64,000 bases of DNA from Pantoea nemavictus (GTDB taxonomy: Bacteria > Pseudomonadota > Gammaproteobacteria > Enterobacterales > Enterobacteriaceae). Location of the stretch: the NCBI RefSeq assembly GCF_037479095.1, contig NZ_JBBGZW010000001.1, positions 2,728,001 through 2,792,000 on the forward strand. Direction: 5' to 3'. How positions within the stretch are numbered: the stretch's first letter is position 1; each line of letters opens with the position of its first letter. Below are positions 1-9,840 of the stretch, piece by piece. The translations under genes were made by a program, and so were the position numbers. Below the pieces are notes generated by a model. It saw nothing but the letters and a program-made list of their open reading frames with translations, ran no database searches and was not told the origin of the DNA.

Positions 1-1052
1 CACGCCTGAAAGGCAGTGCACTCAAAGGCAGCTTTACGCTGATTGAAGGCAAAAATGGCTGGCGCGGTTTTATTGATTTCAGCGGTAAAGCGCGCCGCAT
101 GGTCAGCGATGTGCGCTGGCTTTCGCCGACGCAGCTGACGTTCAGCGTCGATACGTGGATGGGGCCTTTTCAGCCGATGGTGACGCTGACGCAAGACAAA
201 TTGACCGGATATATGCTGGTGGGCAACGTGCGCTATCCCACCGAAGGCAGCAAGCTGGCGCAGGTGCCAAAAGGCATTGCGCCATCGCTGCCCACGCCAG
301 AGCAGATGAAAAATAATCTGATTGGCGGCGAAGCGGCACTGTGGGCGGAGAACGTCAACAGCCGGGTGATCGACACACGTTTGTGGCCGCGCGCTTTTGT
401 GGTGGCCGAGCGTTTATGGTCCGCGCAGGATGTCACCGACAGCGACAACATGTATCAACGCCTGAGCGCGGTGGATCGCTGGGGCACCATTTCGGTGGGC
501 TTGCAGCAGCATCAACAGGCTGAAGTGCAGATGATGCGGCTGGCGAATAGCAGCGACATCACGCCGCTGCGTGTGTTGGCCGAAGTGTTAGAGCCGGCGC
601 AGTATTACACGCGTCAGCACCTGAAATTCCAGGCAGGACATTACGACTATTTTGAGCCGCTGAATAGGTTAGCGGATGTGTTGCCTGCCGAGAGCAACGC
701 GGTGCGTTTGCTGGACAAGCAGATTGATCGACTGATTGCCAATCGTGCCGATCACGCGGCGGCACATGCTATCCGCCAGCAATTGCAGCGCTGGCAGAAT
801 AACAGCGATGCGGTGATGCCGCTGATTCTGGGCAATTATCAGCTCAAGCCGTTACAGCAGCAGGTACAGCAAGTGGCGCAACTCAGTCGTATGGGGCTGG
901 ATTTAGTTAACGCGCTGGAGCGGAATCAGGCTTACGGGGCGGGAGAGGTGGCGCAGATGCATGCACAATTGGATGCCGCAGCGCAGGTGCAGGATGAAAC
1001 GGTGCTGGCATTGGTGAGGCCGCTGGAGAAGTTGCTGCGATCGTTTAAATAG
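1..1052 (+). CDS. Beta-N-acetylhexosaminidase, GH20 family (3' part)
   Basis: The gene enters from the left edge (first full codon at base 3) and ends at 1052, so only about 350 C-terminal residues are seen. The GGEAALWAEN segment followed by DTRLWPRAF and AERLWS is the typical end of a GH20 catalytic barrel, which removes terminal beta-linked N-acetylhexosamine from chitooligosaccharides or glycoconjugates. The catalytic Asp-Glu pair lies upstream of the window. A beta-rich segment before GGEA and a long alpha-helical C-terminal tail after the barrel match the large (about 790 residue) enterobacterial form. Signal peptide and start are not visible. It converges on ridA, with a palindromic repeat between them. 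Confidence 0.85.
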   Translation, partial: RLKGSALKGSFTLIEGKNGWRGFIDFSGKARRMVSDVRWLSPTQLTFSVDTWMGPFQPMVTLTQDKLTGYMLVGNVRYPTEGSKLAQVPKGIAPSLPTPEQMKNNLIGGEAALWAENVNSRVIDTRLWPRAFVVAERLWSAQDVTDSDNMYQRLSAVDRWGTISVGLQQHQQAEVQMMRLANSSDITPLRVLAEVLEPAQYYTRQHLKFQAGHYDYFEPLNRLADVLPAESNAVRLLDKQIDRLIANRADHAAAHAIRQQLQRWQNNSDAVMPLILGNYQLKPLQQQVQQVAQLSRMGLDLVNALERNQAYGAGEVAQMHAQLDAAAQVQDETVLALVRPLEKLLRSFK

Positions 1053-1064
1053 GATTGTGCTCGT

Positions 1065-1187
1065 TGTCCCCCATCCCGGCCTTCCCCCGCAAGCGGGGGA
1101 AGGAGATGCTGCCACATGCAGCTTCATAACTCACATATGGCAGCATCTTCCTCCTCCATTTATGGGGGAGGACCGAGGAGGGGGACA
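1065..1187. repeat. Dispersed G/C-run palindromic repeat, family A, copy 1
   Basis: First of four copies (others at 5769-5906, 9841-9970 and 16881-17019). It opens with TGTCCCCCATCCCGGCC and closes with the near-inverse ACCGAGGAGGGGGACA. Each arm contains its own small hairpin of C-run/G-run type (CCTTCCCCC...GGGGGAAGG). The centre pairs ATGCTGCC with GGCAGCAT. It lies between the convergent 3' ends of the hexosaminidase and ridA. No coding capacity. Confidence 0.85.
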
Positions 1188-1226
1188 GCCAGCACCGGTC
1201 AGAAAGTGACAGCCAGCCCTACTAAA

Positions 1227-1613
1227 TCAACGACGTACCGCGATCGCCTCGATCTCAATCTTCACATCTTTCGGCAGACGCGCCACTTCCACACAGGAGC
1301 GCGCCGGGAAGCTGGCGTTATGCTCGGTAAAGAACGCTTCATAAGTCGCGTTTACCGTGGCGAAATCATTCAGATCTTTGACGAACACGGTAGTTTTCAC
1401 AATGTCGCCCACTTTCAGGCCTGCAGCTTCCACAATCGCCTGCACATTTTCCAGTGACTGACGCGCCTGAGCAGACACATCGTCGGCCACGGCGCCGGTA
1501 GCAGGATTAACCGGAATCTGGCCAGAGGTGATGATCATGCTGCCGAGATCCACGCCCTGTACGTAAGGGCCAATCGCTGCGGGTGCGTTTGTAGTACTGA
1601 TTTCGCGAGACAT
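1227..1613 (-). CDS. ridA: 2-iminobutanoate/2-iminopropanoate deaminase RidA
   Basis: The 128-residue product is a full-length YjgF/YER057c/UK114 family protein. It hydrolyses reactive enamine/imine intermediates released by PLP enzymes such as threonine dehydratase, protecting other PLP enzymes in the cytosol. Visible family marks are IGPYVQ near the N-terminus, SGQIP, and near the C-terminus PARSCVEVARLP with the substrate-binding Arg and IEIEAIA. It follows pyrI on the same strand, the same order as in E. coli. A TATAAT at 1670-1675 could give it its own promoter. The start is supported by an AAGGAG just upstream of the ATG. Confidence 0.97.
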   Translation of the reverse strand: MSREISTTNAPAAIGPYVQGVDLGSMIITSGQIPVNPATGAVADDVSAQARQSLENVQAIVEAAGLKVGDIVKTTVFVKDLNDFATVNATYEAFFTEHNASFPARSCVEVARLPKDVKIEIEAIAVRR

Positions 1614-1669
1614 TGTTTCTCCTTAGAAGTGCGCGGCCGACCGTTGTCCGCCGCGAAATGAATCGTCCC

Positions 1670-1675
1670 ATTATA
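1670..1675 (-). promoter_or_regulatory. Candidate -10 element upstream of ridA
   Basis: A perfect TATAAT on the minus strand sits in the pyrI-ridA gap, inside a short inverted repeat (CGTCCC-N6-GGGACG, 1664-1681). No convincing -35 is seen at 16-18 bp, so this is only a candidate for separate ridA transcription. Confidence 0.35.
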
Positions 1676-1691
1676 GGGACGACGCGGGCGA

Positions 1692-2156
1692 TTACCAGTG
1701 ACCGAGCACCACGTGGCGCGCGAACTCTTTCTCGCAATATTTGCACTTCAGATGCACATCATCTTCGCGCTTTTTCACCGCAAAGCTGGTAAATACCGGC
1801 TCGTTACGGCTGATGCAGTTACTGTTCGGGCAGGTCAGCACGCGGTCGATACGATCCGGCAAAGTTGGGGCGATCTTCGCCACCACTTCGTACTCGTCAA
1901 TGCGGTTCACCGTGGCGAGCGGCGCATACACCGCTAGCTGGTTGATCTGATCGTCGGTCAGGAAGGTATTCTCGATTTTGATCAGATCCTTGCGCCCCAT
2001 TTCACCCGAGGGCAAATTGAGGCCGATGGTGATGCGCTGATCGGTTTCGGTCAGGCGAAACAGGGACAGTAACTTAAAGCCAACCTGCGCCGGGATATGG
2101 TCAATCACCGTGCCGCGCTTGATGGCTTCAACCTGCAATTTATTATCGTGAGTCAT
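1692..2156 (-). CDS. pyrI: Aspartate carbamoyltransferase regulatory chain PyrI
   Basis: The 154-residue regulatory chain of the class B dodecameric ATCase binds CTP, UTP or ATP and transmits allosteric control to PyrB. The N-terminal nucleotide-binding domain covers about residues 1-100. The C-terminal zinc domain has four Cys, C109, C114, C138 and C141, in the CPNSNC...CKYC arrangement. It lies 11 bp downstream of pyrB in the pyrLBI operon and should be co-transcribed from the attenuated promoter near 3280. Confidence 0.98.
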   Translation of the reverse strand: MTHDNKLQVEAIKRGTVIDHIPAQVGFKLLSLFRLTETDQRITIGLNLPSGEMGRKDLIKIENTFLTDDQINQLAVYAPLATVNRIDEYEVVAKIAPTLPDRIDRVLTCPNSNCISRNEPVFTSFAVKKREDDVHLKCKYCEKEFARHVVLGHW

Positions 2157-2167
2157 CGGGTTGCTCC

Positions 2168-3103
2168 TTACAGTGCCAGTTCGCTATTCAATACCAGTGC
2201 CAGCAGTGCCTGGCGGGCGAAGATGCCGTTACCGGCCTGCTGGAAATACCAGGCATGCGGCGTGCTATCCACGTCGGTGGTGATCTCGTCGATGCGTGGC
2301 AGCGGATGCAGCACTTTCATGTTGTCGCGCGCACCCGCTAAATCGGCGGCGCGCAGGATGAATTGCGCTTTGACATTGGCATATTCCGACGGATCGAGGC
2401 GCTCTTTCTGCACGCGCGTCATGTAGAGAATGTCGAGTTGTGGCATCACTTCTTCAATGGTGTCATGGCGCGACCAGGCAATATTCTGCTCATCCAGCAT
2501 ATCGGTGATGTACGACGGCATCGCCAGCGCATCGGGCGCGATAAAGAAGAAACGGTTGCCGTCAAATTTCGCCAGCGCCTGCGTCAGTGAATGCACGGTA
2601 CGGCCATATTTCAGGTCGCCGACCATCGCCACATTCAGGTTATCGAGGCGATGTTGCGTTTCGCGGATGGTGAAGAGATCGAGCAGCGTTTGCGTCGGAT
2701 GCTGGTTCGCGCCGTCACCGGCATTAAGTATTGGAACGCCGCCGGAAAATTCGGTCGCCAGACGCGCCGCGCCTTCCTGCGGATGACGCATCACGATGGC
2801 ATCCACGTAGGTACCAATCACCGAAATGGTATCGGCGAGGGTTTCGCCTTTCTTGCCAAGCGAAGTGTTGCTGCCATCAGCGAACCCCACCACCGACGCG
2901 CCGAGACGATGCATCGCCGTTTCAAACGACAAGCGCGTGCGCGTTGAGGCTTCAAAGAAGCAGCTGGCGATAACGTTATGCTTCAGCAACTCCGGCTGGG
3001 GATGGGCTTTCAGCTGGGCGGCGGTATGCAGCACCAGCTCCAGCTCGTCGCGGTTGAGATCGTTAATGGAAATGATGTGCTTGCGATATAGCGGGTTGGC
3101 CAT
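2168..3103 (-). CDS. pyrB: Aspartate carbamoyltransferase catalytic chain PyrB
   Basis: The 311-residue catalytic chain condenses carbamoyl phosphate and aspartate to N-carbamoyl-aspartate, the committed step of pyrimidine synthesis. The carbamoyl-phosphate loop STRTRLSFE lies at residues 53-61. The HPxQ motif (HPTQTLLD) and the C-terminal HPLPR are present. The length matches E. coli PyrB. The start is preceded by AGGAG at a normal distance. It is the first structural gene after the pyrL leader and attenuator. Confidence 0.98.
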   Translation of the reverse strand: MANPLYRKHIISINDLNRDELELVLHTAAQLKAHPQPELLKHNVIASCFFEASTRTRLSFETAMHRLGASVVGFADGSNTSLGKKGETLADTISVIGTYVDAIVMRHPQEGAARLATEFSGGVPILNAGDGANQHPTQTLLDLFTIRETQHRLDNLNVAMVGDLKYGRTVHSLTQALAKFDGNRFFFIAPDALAMPSYITDMLDEQNIAWSRHDTIEEVMPQLDILYMTRVQKERLDPSEYANVKAQFILRAADLAGARDNMKVLHPLPRIDEITTDVDSTPHAWYFQQAGNGIFARQALLALVLNSELAL

Positions 3104-3134
3104 AGCGTTCTCCTCTGCGCTGCCGGATTGCGGA

Positions 3135-3168
3135 CAAAAAAAAGCCCCTGCTTAAGGGGCTTTTTTTA
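3135..3168 (-). terminator. pyrBI attenuator
   Basis: On the minus strand AAGCCCCTTAAGCAGGGGCTT is followed by a run of eight or nine T, a strong intrinsic terminator between the pyrL leader and pyrB. The leader stop codon lies inside the 5' arm, so a ribosome that follows polymerase closely would block the hairpin. This is the known logic of pyrBI attenuation by UTP level. Confidence 0.92.
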
Positions 3169-3253
3169 CGATCGATTGATGACGGAAAGAAACAGGTGCG
3201 CCGCCCGCTGTCAGGCGTCGTTGAGCGTCAAATTGTGCGCTGCGCTGTTGCAT
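3152..3253 (-). CDS. pyrL: pyrBI operon leader peptide
   Basis: A 33-codon reading frame (MQQRSAQFDAQ...SIVKKAP) begins 25 bases after the -10 and ends within the attenuator stem. It was read by hand because it is below usual ORF cut-offs. GGAGG precedes the ATG. The residue sequence shows little resemblance to E. coli PyrL, but position, length class and overlap with the terminator are as expected. In this family coupling of translation to the attenuator matters more than the residues. Confidence 0.8.
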   Translation of the reverse strand: MQQRSAQFDAQRRLTAGGAPVSFRHQSIVKKAP

Positions 3254-3277
3254 GTTTCCTCCGGCAAATTGGGCCGC

Positions 3278-3305
3278 ATTATACGCATTCACTGATTTGC
3301 AGCAA
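3278..3305 (-). promoter_or_regulatory. pyrLBI promoter
   Basis: On the minus strand TTGCTG (3300-3305) and TATAAT (3278-3283) are 16 bp apart. The initially transcribed region, GCGGCCCAATTTGCCGG, closely resembles the E. coli pyrBI start region. There, slippage at the T-run of the AATTTG start gives UTP-sensitive initiation, so that second layer of control may also exist here. Confidence 0.85.
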
Positions 3306-3345
3306 GCAAATATCGCGCGCAAGGTAAACGTTTGCTTCGCTATAT

Positions 3346-4353
3346 TTATCGCTTACCTAAGGTGGCGACCATCACCGCTTTAATGGTGTGCATGCGGTTT
3401 TCTGCCTGATCGAACACGATGCTGTGTGCCGATTCAAACACTTCATTGCTCACTTCCATGCCATCGTGCAAACCATACTGTTCAGCCATCTGGCGGCCGA
3501 GCGTGGTTTTATCGTCATGGAAAGCCGGCAGACAGTGCAGGAATTTCACCTGCGGATTACCGGTCAGGGCCAGCATCGCGCTATTCACCTGATAAGGACG
3601 CAGCAGGGCGATGCGATCTTCCCACACCGATTTGGCTTCGCCCATCGACACCCATACATCAGTGTAGATGAAGTCGGCACCTTGCACGCCTTCGGCGATA
3701 TCTTCGGTCAGCGTGATTTTGCCGCCGGTTTGCTGCGCGGCCACGCGGCATTGTTCGACTAATTCAGCTTCTGGCCAGCAGCCTTTCGGTGCCACCAGAC
3801 GCAGATCCAGCCCCACTAGCGCTGCAGCTTCCAGCATGCTGTTGCCCATGTTGTTGCGCGCATCGCCCACATACACCAGCGTCATTTGATTCAGCGATTT
3901 GCCGGGCAGATGTTCCTGCATGGTCAACAGATCGGCCAGCAGCTGCGTAGGGTGAAATTCGGTGGTCAGCCCGTTCCATACCGGCACGCCAGCGAACTCC
4001 GCTAAGGTTTCCACCAGTTCCTGGCCGTAGCCGCGATACTGAATGCCGTCATACATGCGGCCCAGCACACGTGCGGTGTCTTTCATCGACTCTTTATGGC
4101 CGATTTGGCTGCCGCTCGGGCCGAGATAGGTGACGTTAGCGCCCTGATCGTAAGCGGCAACTTCGAAAGAGCATCGGGTACGAGTCGAGTCTTTTTCGAA
4201 GATGAGCGCGATGTTTTTGCCTTTCAGGAACTGCGTTTCGCCGGCATTTTTCTTTGCGTGTTTTAATTCACCTGCCAGACTCAGCAGAGAATCGATTTCG
4301 GCCGGGGTGAAATCCAGCAATCTCAGGAAATGTCTTTGATACAGCTGACTCAT
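3346..4353 (-). CDS. argI: Ornithine carbamoyltransferase
   Basis: The 335-residue anabolic enzyme makes citrulline from ornithine and carbamoyl phosphate in arginine synthesis. The carbamoyl-phosphate loop STRTRCSFE starts at residue 56. The HPTQ motif, the ornithine-side DVWVSMGE and the C-terminal HCLPAFHD are all present. Its position next to rraB and pyrBI is that of E. coli argI, although the symbol argF is also used for single copies. ARG boxes overlap its promoter, so ArgR-arginine repression is expected. Confidence 0.97.
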   Translation of the reverse strand: MSQLYQRHFLRLLDFTPAEIDSLLSLAGELKHAKKNAGETQFLKGKNIALIFEKDSTRTRCSFEVAAYDQGANVTYLGPSGSQIGHKESMKDTARVLGRMYDGIQYRGYGQELVETLAEFAGVPVWNGLTTEFHPTQLLADLLTMQEHLPGKSLNQMTLVYVGDARNNMGNSMLEAAALVGLDLRLVAPKGCWPEAELVEQCRVAAQQTGGKITLTEDIAEGVQGADFIYTDVWVSMGEAKSVWEDRIALLRPYQVNSAMLALTGNPQVKFLHCLPAFHDDKTTLGRQMAEQYGLHDGMEVSNEVFESAHSIVFDQAENRMHTIKAVMVATLGKR

Positions 4354-4377
4354 ACAGCGCTCCAGTTGCCCACATGA

Positions 4378-4421
4378 AATGAATTAAAATTCAATCTAAC
4401 CGTATGAATATGCATTTTCAA
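4378..4421 (-). promoter_or_regulatory. ARG boxes and promoter of argI
   Basis: Box 1 (4378-4395) holds TGAATTAAAATTCA, an exact match to the palindromic ArgR core. Box 2 (4403-4420) is a weaker TGAATATGCATTTTCA. A minus-strand promoter TTGAAA (4416-4421)-N17-TAGATT (4393-4398) overlaps both, so bound ArgR would exclude polymerase. Confidence 0.85.
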
Positions 4422-4515
4422 CCCCGGCGTTAAGAAACTTGTTGTTTTGTGTAGTGGCGCGCGAGGCAGTGTGGGAAAATAATCTTATTCAGCCGAATAT
4501 TTTGAGGACACACCC

Positions 4516-4938
4516 ATGGCATATGAAGCATTGCTGGAAGAACAGCGCGAAGAGACGCGACTGATCATTGAAGAGCTGCTGGAAGACGGCAGCGATCCCG
4601 ATGCGCTTTACACTATCGAGCATCATCTCTCCTGCAACAATTTCGACTCGCTGGAGAAGGTGGCGGTTGATGCCTTCAAGCTGGGCTATGAAGTGAGCGA
4701 GCCAGAGGAGCTGGAGCTGGAAGACGGCAGCAAAGTGATGTGCGTTGATATCCTGAGCGAAGGCGCGCTGAAGCCGGAGCTGATTGACGCGCAGGTTGAG
4801 CAGTTGGTGAATCTGGCGGGCAGCTACAACGTCGATTACGACGGTTGGGGCACCTACTTTGAAGATCCCGATGCCGAAGATGAAGACGACGATGGCGAAT
4901 TCATCGACGACGAAGAAGACAACGGTGTACGCCACTAA
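4516..4938 (+). CDS. rraB: Ribonuclease E inhibitor RraB
   Basis: The 140-residue acidic protein belongs to the RraB (YjgD) family, which binds the C-terminal scaffold of RNase E and changes degradosome composition and mRNA decay. The N-terminal globular part (about 1-115, with [12 protein letters not shown] and [14 protein letters not shown]) is followed by a very acidic tail rich in D and E. It is divergent from argI and placed upstream of miaE. TGAGGA precedes the start. Confidence 0.96.
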   Translation: MAYEALLEEQREETRLIIEELLEDGSDPDALYTIEHHLSCNNFDSLEKVAVDAFKLGYEVSEPEELELEDGSKVMCVDILSEGALKPELIDAQVEQLVNLAGSYNVDYDGWGTYFEDPDAEDEDDDGEFIDDEEDNGVRH

Positions 4939-5002
4939 GCCTTCCTTAACGGGCGGCGCCCGCCGCCCCGATTCCTTCTCCCCGTAAGACAAAAGATTGC
5001 CC

Positions 5003-5764
5003 ATGAATTACGCTCCGCTATTAGAACCGATCTATCAATTCCTGCATTGCCGCACGCCACACGCGTGGATTGATGAAGCGCGCAAGCCGGAAAATCTGAC
5101 GCTGCTGCTCACCGATCATATGGTTTGCGAATTGAAGGCCGCGCAAACCGCGGTGTTTATCATCCGTAAATACGTGGCGGATAAGCCGAGTGGCGATGCC
5201 ATTCTGGCGTGGCTTAAGCCGTATGAAGATTTTATCTACCGCGATGAACCGGACAGCAACTTTATCAACGCCCACAAAAATCTGACCAAAAGTATCATTG
5301 TGCGCAATGAGCTGCCGTGGGCCGACGATTTGGTAGAGATGATGGTGCTGCTGATCAAAGAGGAGTTGCATCACTTTTATCAGGTGTGGGAAATCATGCA
5401 GTCGCGCGGTTTGCCCTATCGTAAAATCACCGCCAGCCGTTATGCCAAAGGGCTGATCCGTGAAATCGCCACGTATGAGCCAGATGCGCTGGTGGATAAG
5501 TTGATTTGCGGAGCGTACATCGAAGCGCGATCCTGCGAACGTTTCGCCAGCCTGGCGCCGTATCTGGATGAGCAGCTTGAGAAGTTCTACATTTCGCTGT
5601 TGCGATCGGAAGCGCGTCATTACCAGGATTATCTGAAGCTGGCGCAGCAGATTTCGCCGAAGGACATTGCGCCACGCGTACAGGCGTTTGGTGCGACAGA
5701 AGCGCGCTTAATCAGCGAGCCGGATGGCGAATTGCGTTTTCATAGCGGTGTGCCGACGGTTTAG
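5003..5764 (+). CDS. miaE: tRNA-(ms2io6A37) hydroxylase MiaE
   Basis: The 253-residue product is a ferritin-like di-iron monooxygenase that hydroxylates the isopentenyl group of ms2i6A37 in tRNAs reading UNN codons. Iron-ligand helices are visible: CELKAAQ, KEELHHFYQV, IEARSCERF and SEARHYQDYL supply the E...ExxH pairs. The ATG at 5003 is preferred to an in-frame TTG two codons upstream. miaE is absent from E. coli K-12 but present in Salmonella, Pantoea and others. It lies 64 bp after rraB and may be co-transcribed. Confidence 0.95.
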   Translation: MNYAPLLEPIYQFLHCRTPHAWIDEARKPENLTLLLTDHMVCELKAAQTAVFIIRKYVADKPSGDAILAWLKPYEDFIYRDEPDSNFINAHKNLTKSIIVRNELPWADDLVEMMVLLIKEELHHFYQVWEIMQSRGLPYRKITASRYAKGLIREIATYEPDALVDKLICGAYIEARSCERFASLAPYLDEQLEKFYISLLRSEARHYQDYLKLAQQISPKDIAPRVQAFGATEARLISEPDGELRFHSGVPTV

Positions 5765-5768
5765 ATAT

Positions 5769-5906
5769 GTGCTCGCAGTCCCCCATCCCGGCCTTCCCCC
5801 GCTTGCGGGGAAAGGAGATTCTGCCACATGCAGCTCCCAACCCACATATAGCAGCATCCTCCTCCCCCATTTATGGGGGAAGACCGAGGAGGGGGACAGC
5901 GAGCAC
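5769..5906. repeat. Family A palindromic repeat, copy 2
   Basis: This copy shows the widest inverted ends: GTGCTCGC at 5769-5776 and GCGAGCAC at 5899-5906 flank the usual C-run and G-run arms. It sits between the convergent 3' ends of miaE and the GNAT gene. Confidence 0.85.
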
Positions 5907-5926
5907 ATCACAGCGAGCACATCAAA

Positions 5927-6433
5927 TCACAACACCTTCAACATCCGCACTTCGCAATCCACGTGCCCGGTACAGCCCATCGCGCTGTCAATCAGCTCAA
6001 AGCCCAACGACTCATATAATTTAATCGCGCGCGTCAGGCTGCCGGTGGTTTCCAGATAACAGCGGCGAAACCCCTTTTGACGAGCATGTTCCATGGCGCG
6101 CAGCGCCAGATCGCGCGCCAGACCTAAGCCACGCACCTGCGGCAGGAAATACATTTTCTGCAGCTCGCAAATATCCGGTGCGCTACAAGCCAACGGTGCA
6201 ACGCCGCCGCCGCCCACCACTACGCCTTCATGTTCAACAATCCAGTAGGCGCTATTGGCTTCACTGTACAGTTCGAAAAGGCGATCCAGATTGGGATCGG
6301 ACACGGTGTAACCTTTGTCCGCCGTCAGCCCAAATTCGGCTGACACATCGCGGATCACCTGCGCGATCAGCGGATTATCGGCGGCTGTAATCGGGCGCAC
6401 CTTTAAATTGATGGGGGCGTCGGTGGTCATCAT
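5927..6433 (-). CDS. GNAT acetyltransferase, YjgM-like
   Basis: The 168-residue protein has the GNAT fold. The acetyl-CoA loop is [10 protein letters not shown] (about residues 100-109, a variant of RxxGxG/A), preceded by ELQKMYFLP and followed by [26 protein letters not shown]. Its place beside valS and near argI/rraB matches E. coli yjgM, a GNAT of poorly known substrate. Two adjacent ATG codons could start it; the first is given. The valS terminator separates it from valS, so it probably has its own promoter. The substrate is not predictable from sequence. Confidence 0.85.
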   Translation of the reverse strand: MMTTDAPINLKVRPITAADNPLIAQVIRDVSAEFGLTADKGYTVSDPNLDRLFELYSEANSAYWIVEHEGVVVGGGGVAPLACSAPDICELQKMYFLPQVRGLGLARDLALRAMEHARQKGFRRCYLETTGSLTRAIKLYESLGFELIDSAMGCTGHVDCEVRMLKVL

Positions 6434-6444
6434 TATCTTCCGGT

Positions 6445-6473
6445 ATAAAAAAGCCGGGCAGTGCCCGGCTTCG
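6445..6473 (-). terminator. Intrinsic terminator after valS
   Basis: On the minus strand GAAGCCGGGCACTGCCCGGC is followed by six T. The 8-bp GC-rich stem and T-run lie directly downstream of the valS stop codon. Confidence 0.92.
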
Positions 6474-6496
6474 ATTAAGCAGTTGGACTGAAGCGC

Positions 6497-9352
6497 TTAC
6501 AATGCCGCAATCACGCCCTGCTGTTCAAACAGTTTTGCTTTAGATTGCTCAAGCTCGGCTACGCGCTCACGCTCTTTGGCAACAACCGCTTCCGGCGCAC
6601 GTGACACAAAGCCTTCGTTGGCCAGCTTGGTCTGGATCTTCTCGATTTCCACATCAAGTTTCACCAGCTCTTTCGCCAGACGCTCCAGCTCGGCTTCTTT
6701 GTTCACCAGATCCGCCATTGGGATCAGCAACTCAGCGCCTTCAACAATCTTCGTCACTGAAACCGGGCCTTTCTCGCCCGCAGGCAGAATGGTCAGGCTT
6801 GCCAGACGCGCCAGACGCGCCAGGAAAGTACGGTTCTCTTCCACGCGACGCTGCGCCGCAGCCGAGCAGTCACGCAGCAGCACATCGAGCGGCTTGCTTG
6901 GCGCGATGTTCATCTCAGCGCGAATATTACGTACCGCGACGATCGCCTGTTTCATCCACTCAATATCAGCTTGCGCCTCGGCATCTTCCTTCGCCGCTTC
7001 ATACTGCGGGAACGGCTGCAGCATAATGGTATCGTGATCGATGTTTTTCAGGCCTTTCACACGCTGCCAGATGGTTTCGGTGATGTAAGGAATAATCGGG
7101 TGCGCCAGACGCAGCAGCGCTTCCAGCACGGTGACCAGCGTATTACGCGTGCCGCGCAGTTCCGCTTCGCTACCGCTGGTCATCACCGGCTTCGTCAGCT
7201 CCAGATACCAGTCACAGAACTGGTTCCAGGTGAAGTCATAAAGAATATTGGCTGCGATATCAAAGCGATAGCTATCCAGCGCTTCACGATACGCCTTCAC
7301 GCTGCGGTTGAATTCGCTCAGAATCCAGCGATCAGCCAGCGACAGCTTCATTTCGCCGCCGTTTTGTCCGCAATCCTGCTCTTCGGTGTTCATCAGCACG
7401 AAGCGGCTGGCGTTCCACAGCTTGTTACAGAAGTTGCGGTAGCCTTCGAGGCGCTTCATGTCCCAGTTGATGTCACGACCGGTAGAAGCCAGCGCGGCGA
7501 GGGTAAAGCGCAGCGCATCGGTACCTGATGGCACGATGCCGTCCGGGAACTGCTTCTCGGTACGTTTGCGGATCTTTTCAGCCAGCTGCGGCTGCATCAT
7601 GTTGCCGGTACGCTTCTCCAGCAGATCTTCCAGCGAAATACCGTCAATCATATCCAGGGGATCGATGACGTTGCCTTTCGACTTGGACATCTTCTGGCCT
7701 TCTTCATCGCGGATCAAACCGGTCATATAGACGGTTTTAAACGGTACCTGCGGCTTGCCGTTTTCATCTTTGATGAAGTGCATGGTCAGCATGATCATGC
7801 GCGCAATCCAGAAGAAGATAATGTCGAAGCCGCTCACCAACACGCTGGTTGGATGGAAGGTACGCAGCGCTTCGGTGTTCTCTGGCCAGCCAAGAGTAGA
7901 GAAAGTCCACAGACCGGATGAAAACCAGGTATCCAGGACGTCGTCATCCTGGCGCAGCGCAACGTCGGCGGCCAGATGGTTTTCCTGACGCACTTCGTCT
8001 TCGGTGCGGCCAACGTAGACGTTGCCGTCGTTGTCGTACCACGCCGGAATGCGGTGTCCCCACCACAGCTGACGCGAAATACACCAATCCTGAATGTCTC
8101 GCATCCACGAGAAGTACATGTTTTCGTACTGTTTTGGCACGAACTGGATGTCGCCATTCTCAACCGCTTCAACCGCAACTTTCGCCAGCGGGGCGGTGCG
8201 CACATACCATTGATCAGTCAGCATAGGTTCAATCACCACGCCGCCGCGATCACCGTAAGGAACGGTCAGATCGTGCGGTTTGATCTCTTCCAGCAGGCCG
8301 ATTTCGTCAACGGCAGCGACAATCGCTTTACGCGCAGCAAAACGCTCCATTTTCTGGAACTGTGCTGGGATATCGTCGGCACACTCGTCGCTCACTTCGC
8401 CATTAGTATCGAACACTTCCGCGCGCTCGCGGATATCGCCATCGAAGGTCAGAATGTTGATCATTGGCAGCTTGTGACGACGACCGACTTCGTAGTCATT
8501 GAAGTCATGCGCTGGCGTGATTTTCACGCAGCCGGTGCCTTTTTCCATATCGGCGTGTTCATCGCCAACGATCGGAATACGACGGTTCACCAGCGGCAGG
8601 ATCACTTCTTTGCCGATCAAATCTTTATAGCGCGGATCTTCCGGGTTAACCGCGACGCCGGTATCGCCCAACAGGGTTTCCGGACGGGTGGTCGCCACCA
8701 CCAGATAATTTTTGCCTTCCGCGGTTTTCACACCGTCAGCAAGCGGATAGCGGATATGCCACATCGAGCCTTTGCTCTCGCGGTTTTCCACTTCCAGATC
8801 GGAGATGGCGGTACGCAGTTTTGGATCCCAGTTTACCAGGCGTTTACCACGGTAAATCAGGTTCTCTTTATACAGGCGGACAAACACTTCGCGCACCGCG
8901 TTGGACAGACCGTCATCCATAGTGAAGCGCTCGCGCTCCCAGTCAACCGAGTTGCCGAGACGGCGCATCTGGCGGGTAATGGTGCCGCCGGATTCCGCTT
9001 TCCACTGCCAGATTTTGTCGATGAACGCATCGCGACCGTAATCCTGACGCGTTTTGCCCTCTTCAGCGGCGATCTTACGCTCAACGACCATCTGCGTGGC
9101 GATACCGGCGTGATCGGTACCGGCCTGCCACAGGGTGTTTTTGCCCTGCATACGCTGGTAACGCACCATGGTGTCCATGATGGTTTGCTGGAAAGCGTGA
9201 CCCATATGCAAGCTGCCGGTGACGTTCGGCGGCGGGATCATGATGCAAAAGCTTTCCTGGCTGGTGTCGCCATTCGGTTTAAAGTAGCCCTGCTGTTCCC
9301 AGTGCTCGTAGAGCGGCTGCTCGATATCTTGCGGGTTATATGTCTTTTCCAT
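6497..9352 (-). CDS. valS: Valyl-tRNA synthetase
   Basis: The 951-residue class I synthetase charges tRNA-Val with valine. The HIGH-type motif appears as [14 protein letters not shown] near residue 40, and the KMSKS loop as [14 protein letters not shown] near residue 553. The editing (CP1) domain between them contains [11 protein letters not shown]. The C-terminal coiled-coil arm ([20 protein letters not shown]...) is complete. Length equals the E. coli enzyme. It starts three bases after holC stops, so the two are translationally linked. Confidence 0.99.
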   Translation of the reverse strand: MEKTYNPQDIEQPLYEHWEQQGYFKPNGDTSQESFCIMIPPPNVTGSLHMGHAFQQTIMDTMVRYQRMQGKNTLWQAGTDHAGIATQMVVERKIAAEEGKTRQDYGRDAFIDKIWQWKAESGGTITRQMRRLGNSVDWERERFTMDDGLSNAVREVFVRLYKENLIYRGKRLVNWDPKLRTAISDLEVENRESKGSMWHIRYPLADGVKTAEGKNYLVVATTRPETLLGDTGVAVNPEDPRYKDLIGKEVILPLVNRRIPIVGDEHADMEKGTGCVKITPAHDFNDYEVGRRHKLPMINILTFDGDIRERAEVFDTNGEVSDECADDIPAQFQKMERFAARKAIVAAVDEIGLLEEIKPHDLTVPYGDRGGVVIEPMLTDQWYVRTAPLAKVAVEAVENGDIQFVPKQYENMYFSWMRDIQDWCISRQLWWGHRIPAWYDNDGNVYVGRTEDEVRQENHLAADVALRQDDDVLDTWFSSGLWTFSTLGWPENTEALRTFHPTSVLVSGFDIIFFWIARMIMLTMHFIKDENGKPQVPFKTVYMTGLIRDEEGQKMSKSKGNVIDPLDMIDGISLEDLLEKRTGNMMQPQLAEKIRKRTEKQFPDGIVPSGTDALRFTLAALASTGRDINWDMKRLEGYRNFCNKLWNASRFVLMNTEEQDCGQNGGEMKLSLADRWILSEFNRSVKAYREALDSYRFDIAANILYDFTWNQFCDWYLELTKPVMTSGSEAELRGTRNTLVTVLEALLRLAHPIIPYITETIWQRVKGLKNIDHDTIMLQPFPQYEAAKEDAEAQADIEWMKQAIVAVRNIRAEMNIAPSKPLDVLLRDCSAAAQRRVEENRTFLARLARLASLTILPAGEKGPVSVTKIVEGAELLIPMADLVNKEAELERLAKELVKLDVEIEKIQTKLANEGFVSRAPEAVVAKERERVAELEQSKAKLFEQQGVIAAL

Positions 9353-9354
9353 TT

Positions 9355-9816
9355 CTACACTGTCGTTTGCGGCGAGGGTGGCGTCGCCGTATTCAATTGG
9401 AAACCAACGCTGCGATAGGCTTTATAGCGATCGCGCGCCAGTTGTTTTAGGGATTCTTCATAAGGTACGAAGTCTATCACTTCATGGAAAGCAGTAGCAA
9501 AATCTGCGAACTGTGGCAGCAGGCTGATCAACAGATCGCGCGGCGAACTGCCACGGCGCTGCGGCCATGCCAGTTCAACCGGTGCGCCATAGCGCGGGCC
9601 TTCGCCGGCCAGATTGTGCGGCACAAAGGCGTTAGCCGGCAACTGCCAGAGTGCTTCATCCAGCCGATTGGCTTGTTCTTCATTTTCGCAGGCAATCAGG
9701 ATGCGTTTGCCGTCACGCCAGCGTGTTTCGGCAAGAGAGCATACCAGGGCTTCGATGGCGGTTAAGCCGTCGCCTGCGCTCTCAGACTCCATCACATAGA
9801 AAGTGGCGTTTTTCAT
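9355..9816 (-). CDS. holC: DNA polymerase III chi subunit HolC
   Basis: The 153-residue chi subunit binds psi (HolD) within the clamp loader and links it to single-strand binding protein. [11 protein letters not shown] at the start and [22 protein letters not shown] in the middle are typical. The ATG at 9816 follows AAGGATCCC. The reading frame stays open further upstream, but that extension runs into the family A repeat and is not part of the gene. It is followed directly by valS. Confidence 0.95.
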   Translation of the reverse strand: MKNATFYVMESESAGDGLTAIEALVCSLAETRWRDGKRILIACENEEQANRLDEALWQLPANAFVPHNLAGEGPRYGAPVELAWPQRRGSSPRDLLISLLPQFADFATAFHEVIDFVPYEESLKQLARDRYKAYRSVGFQLNTATPPSPQTTV

Positions 9817-9840
9817 GGGATCCTTTGGATGAGAGGGGGG

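Noticed and set aside
7976..9418. A 480-codon open frame on the plus strand across valS
   Set aside because: It lies fully antisense to valS, has no ribosome site or recognisable domain, and is explained by the codon bias of valS.
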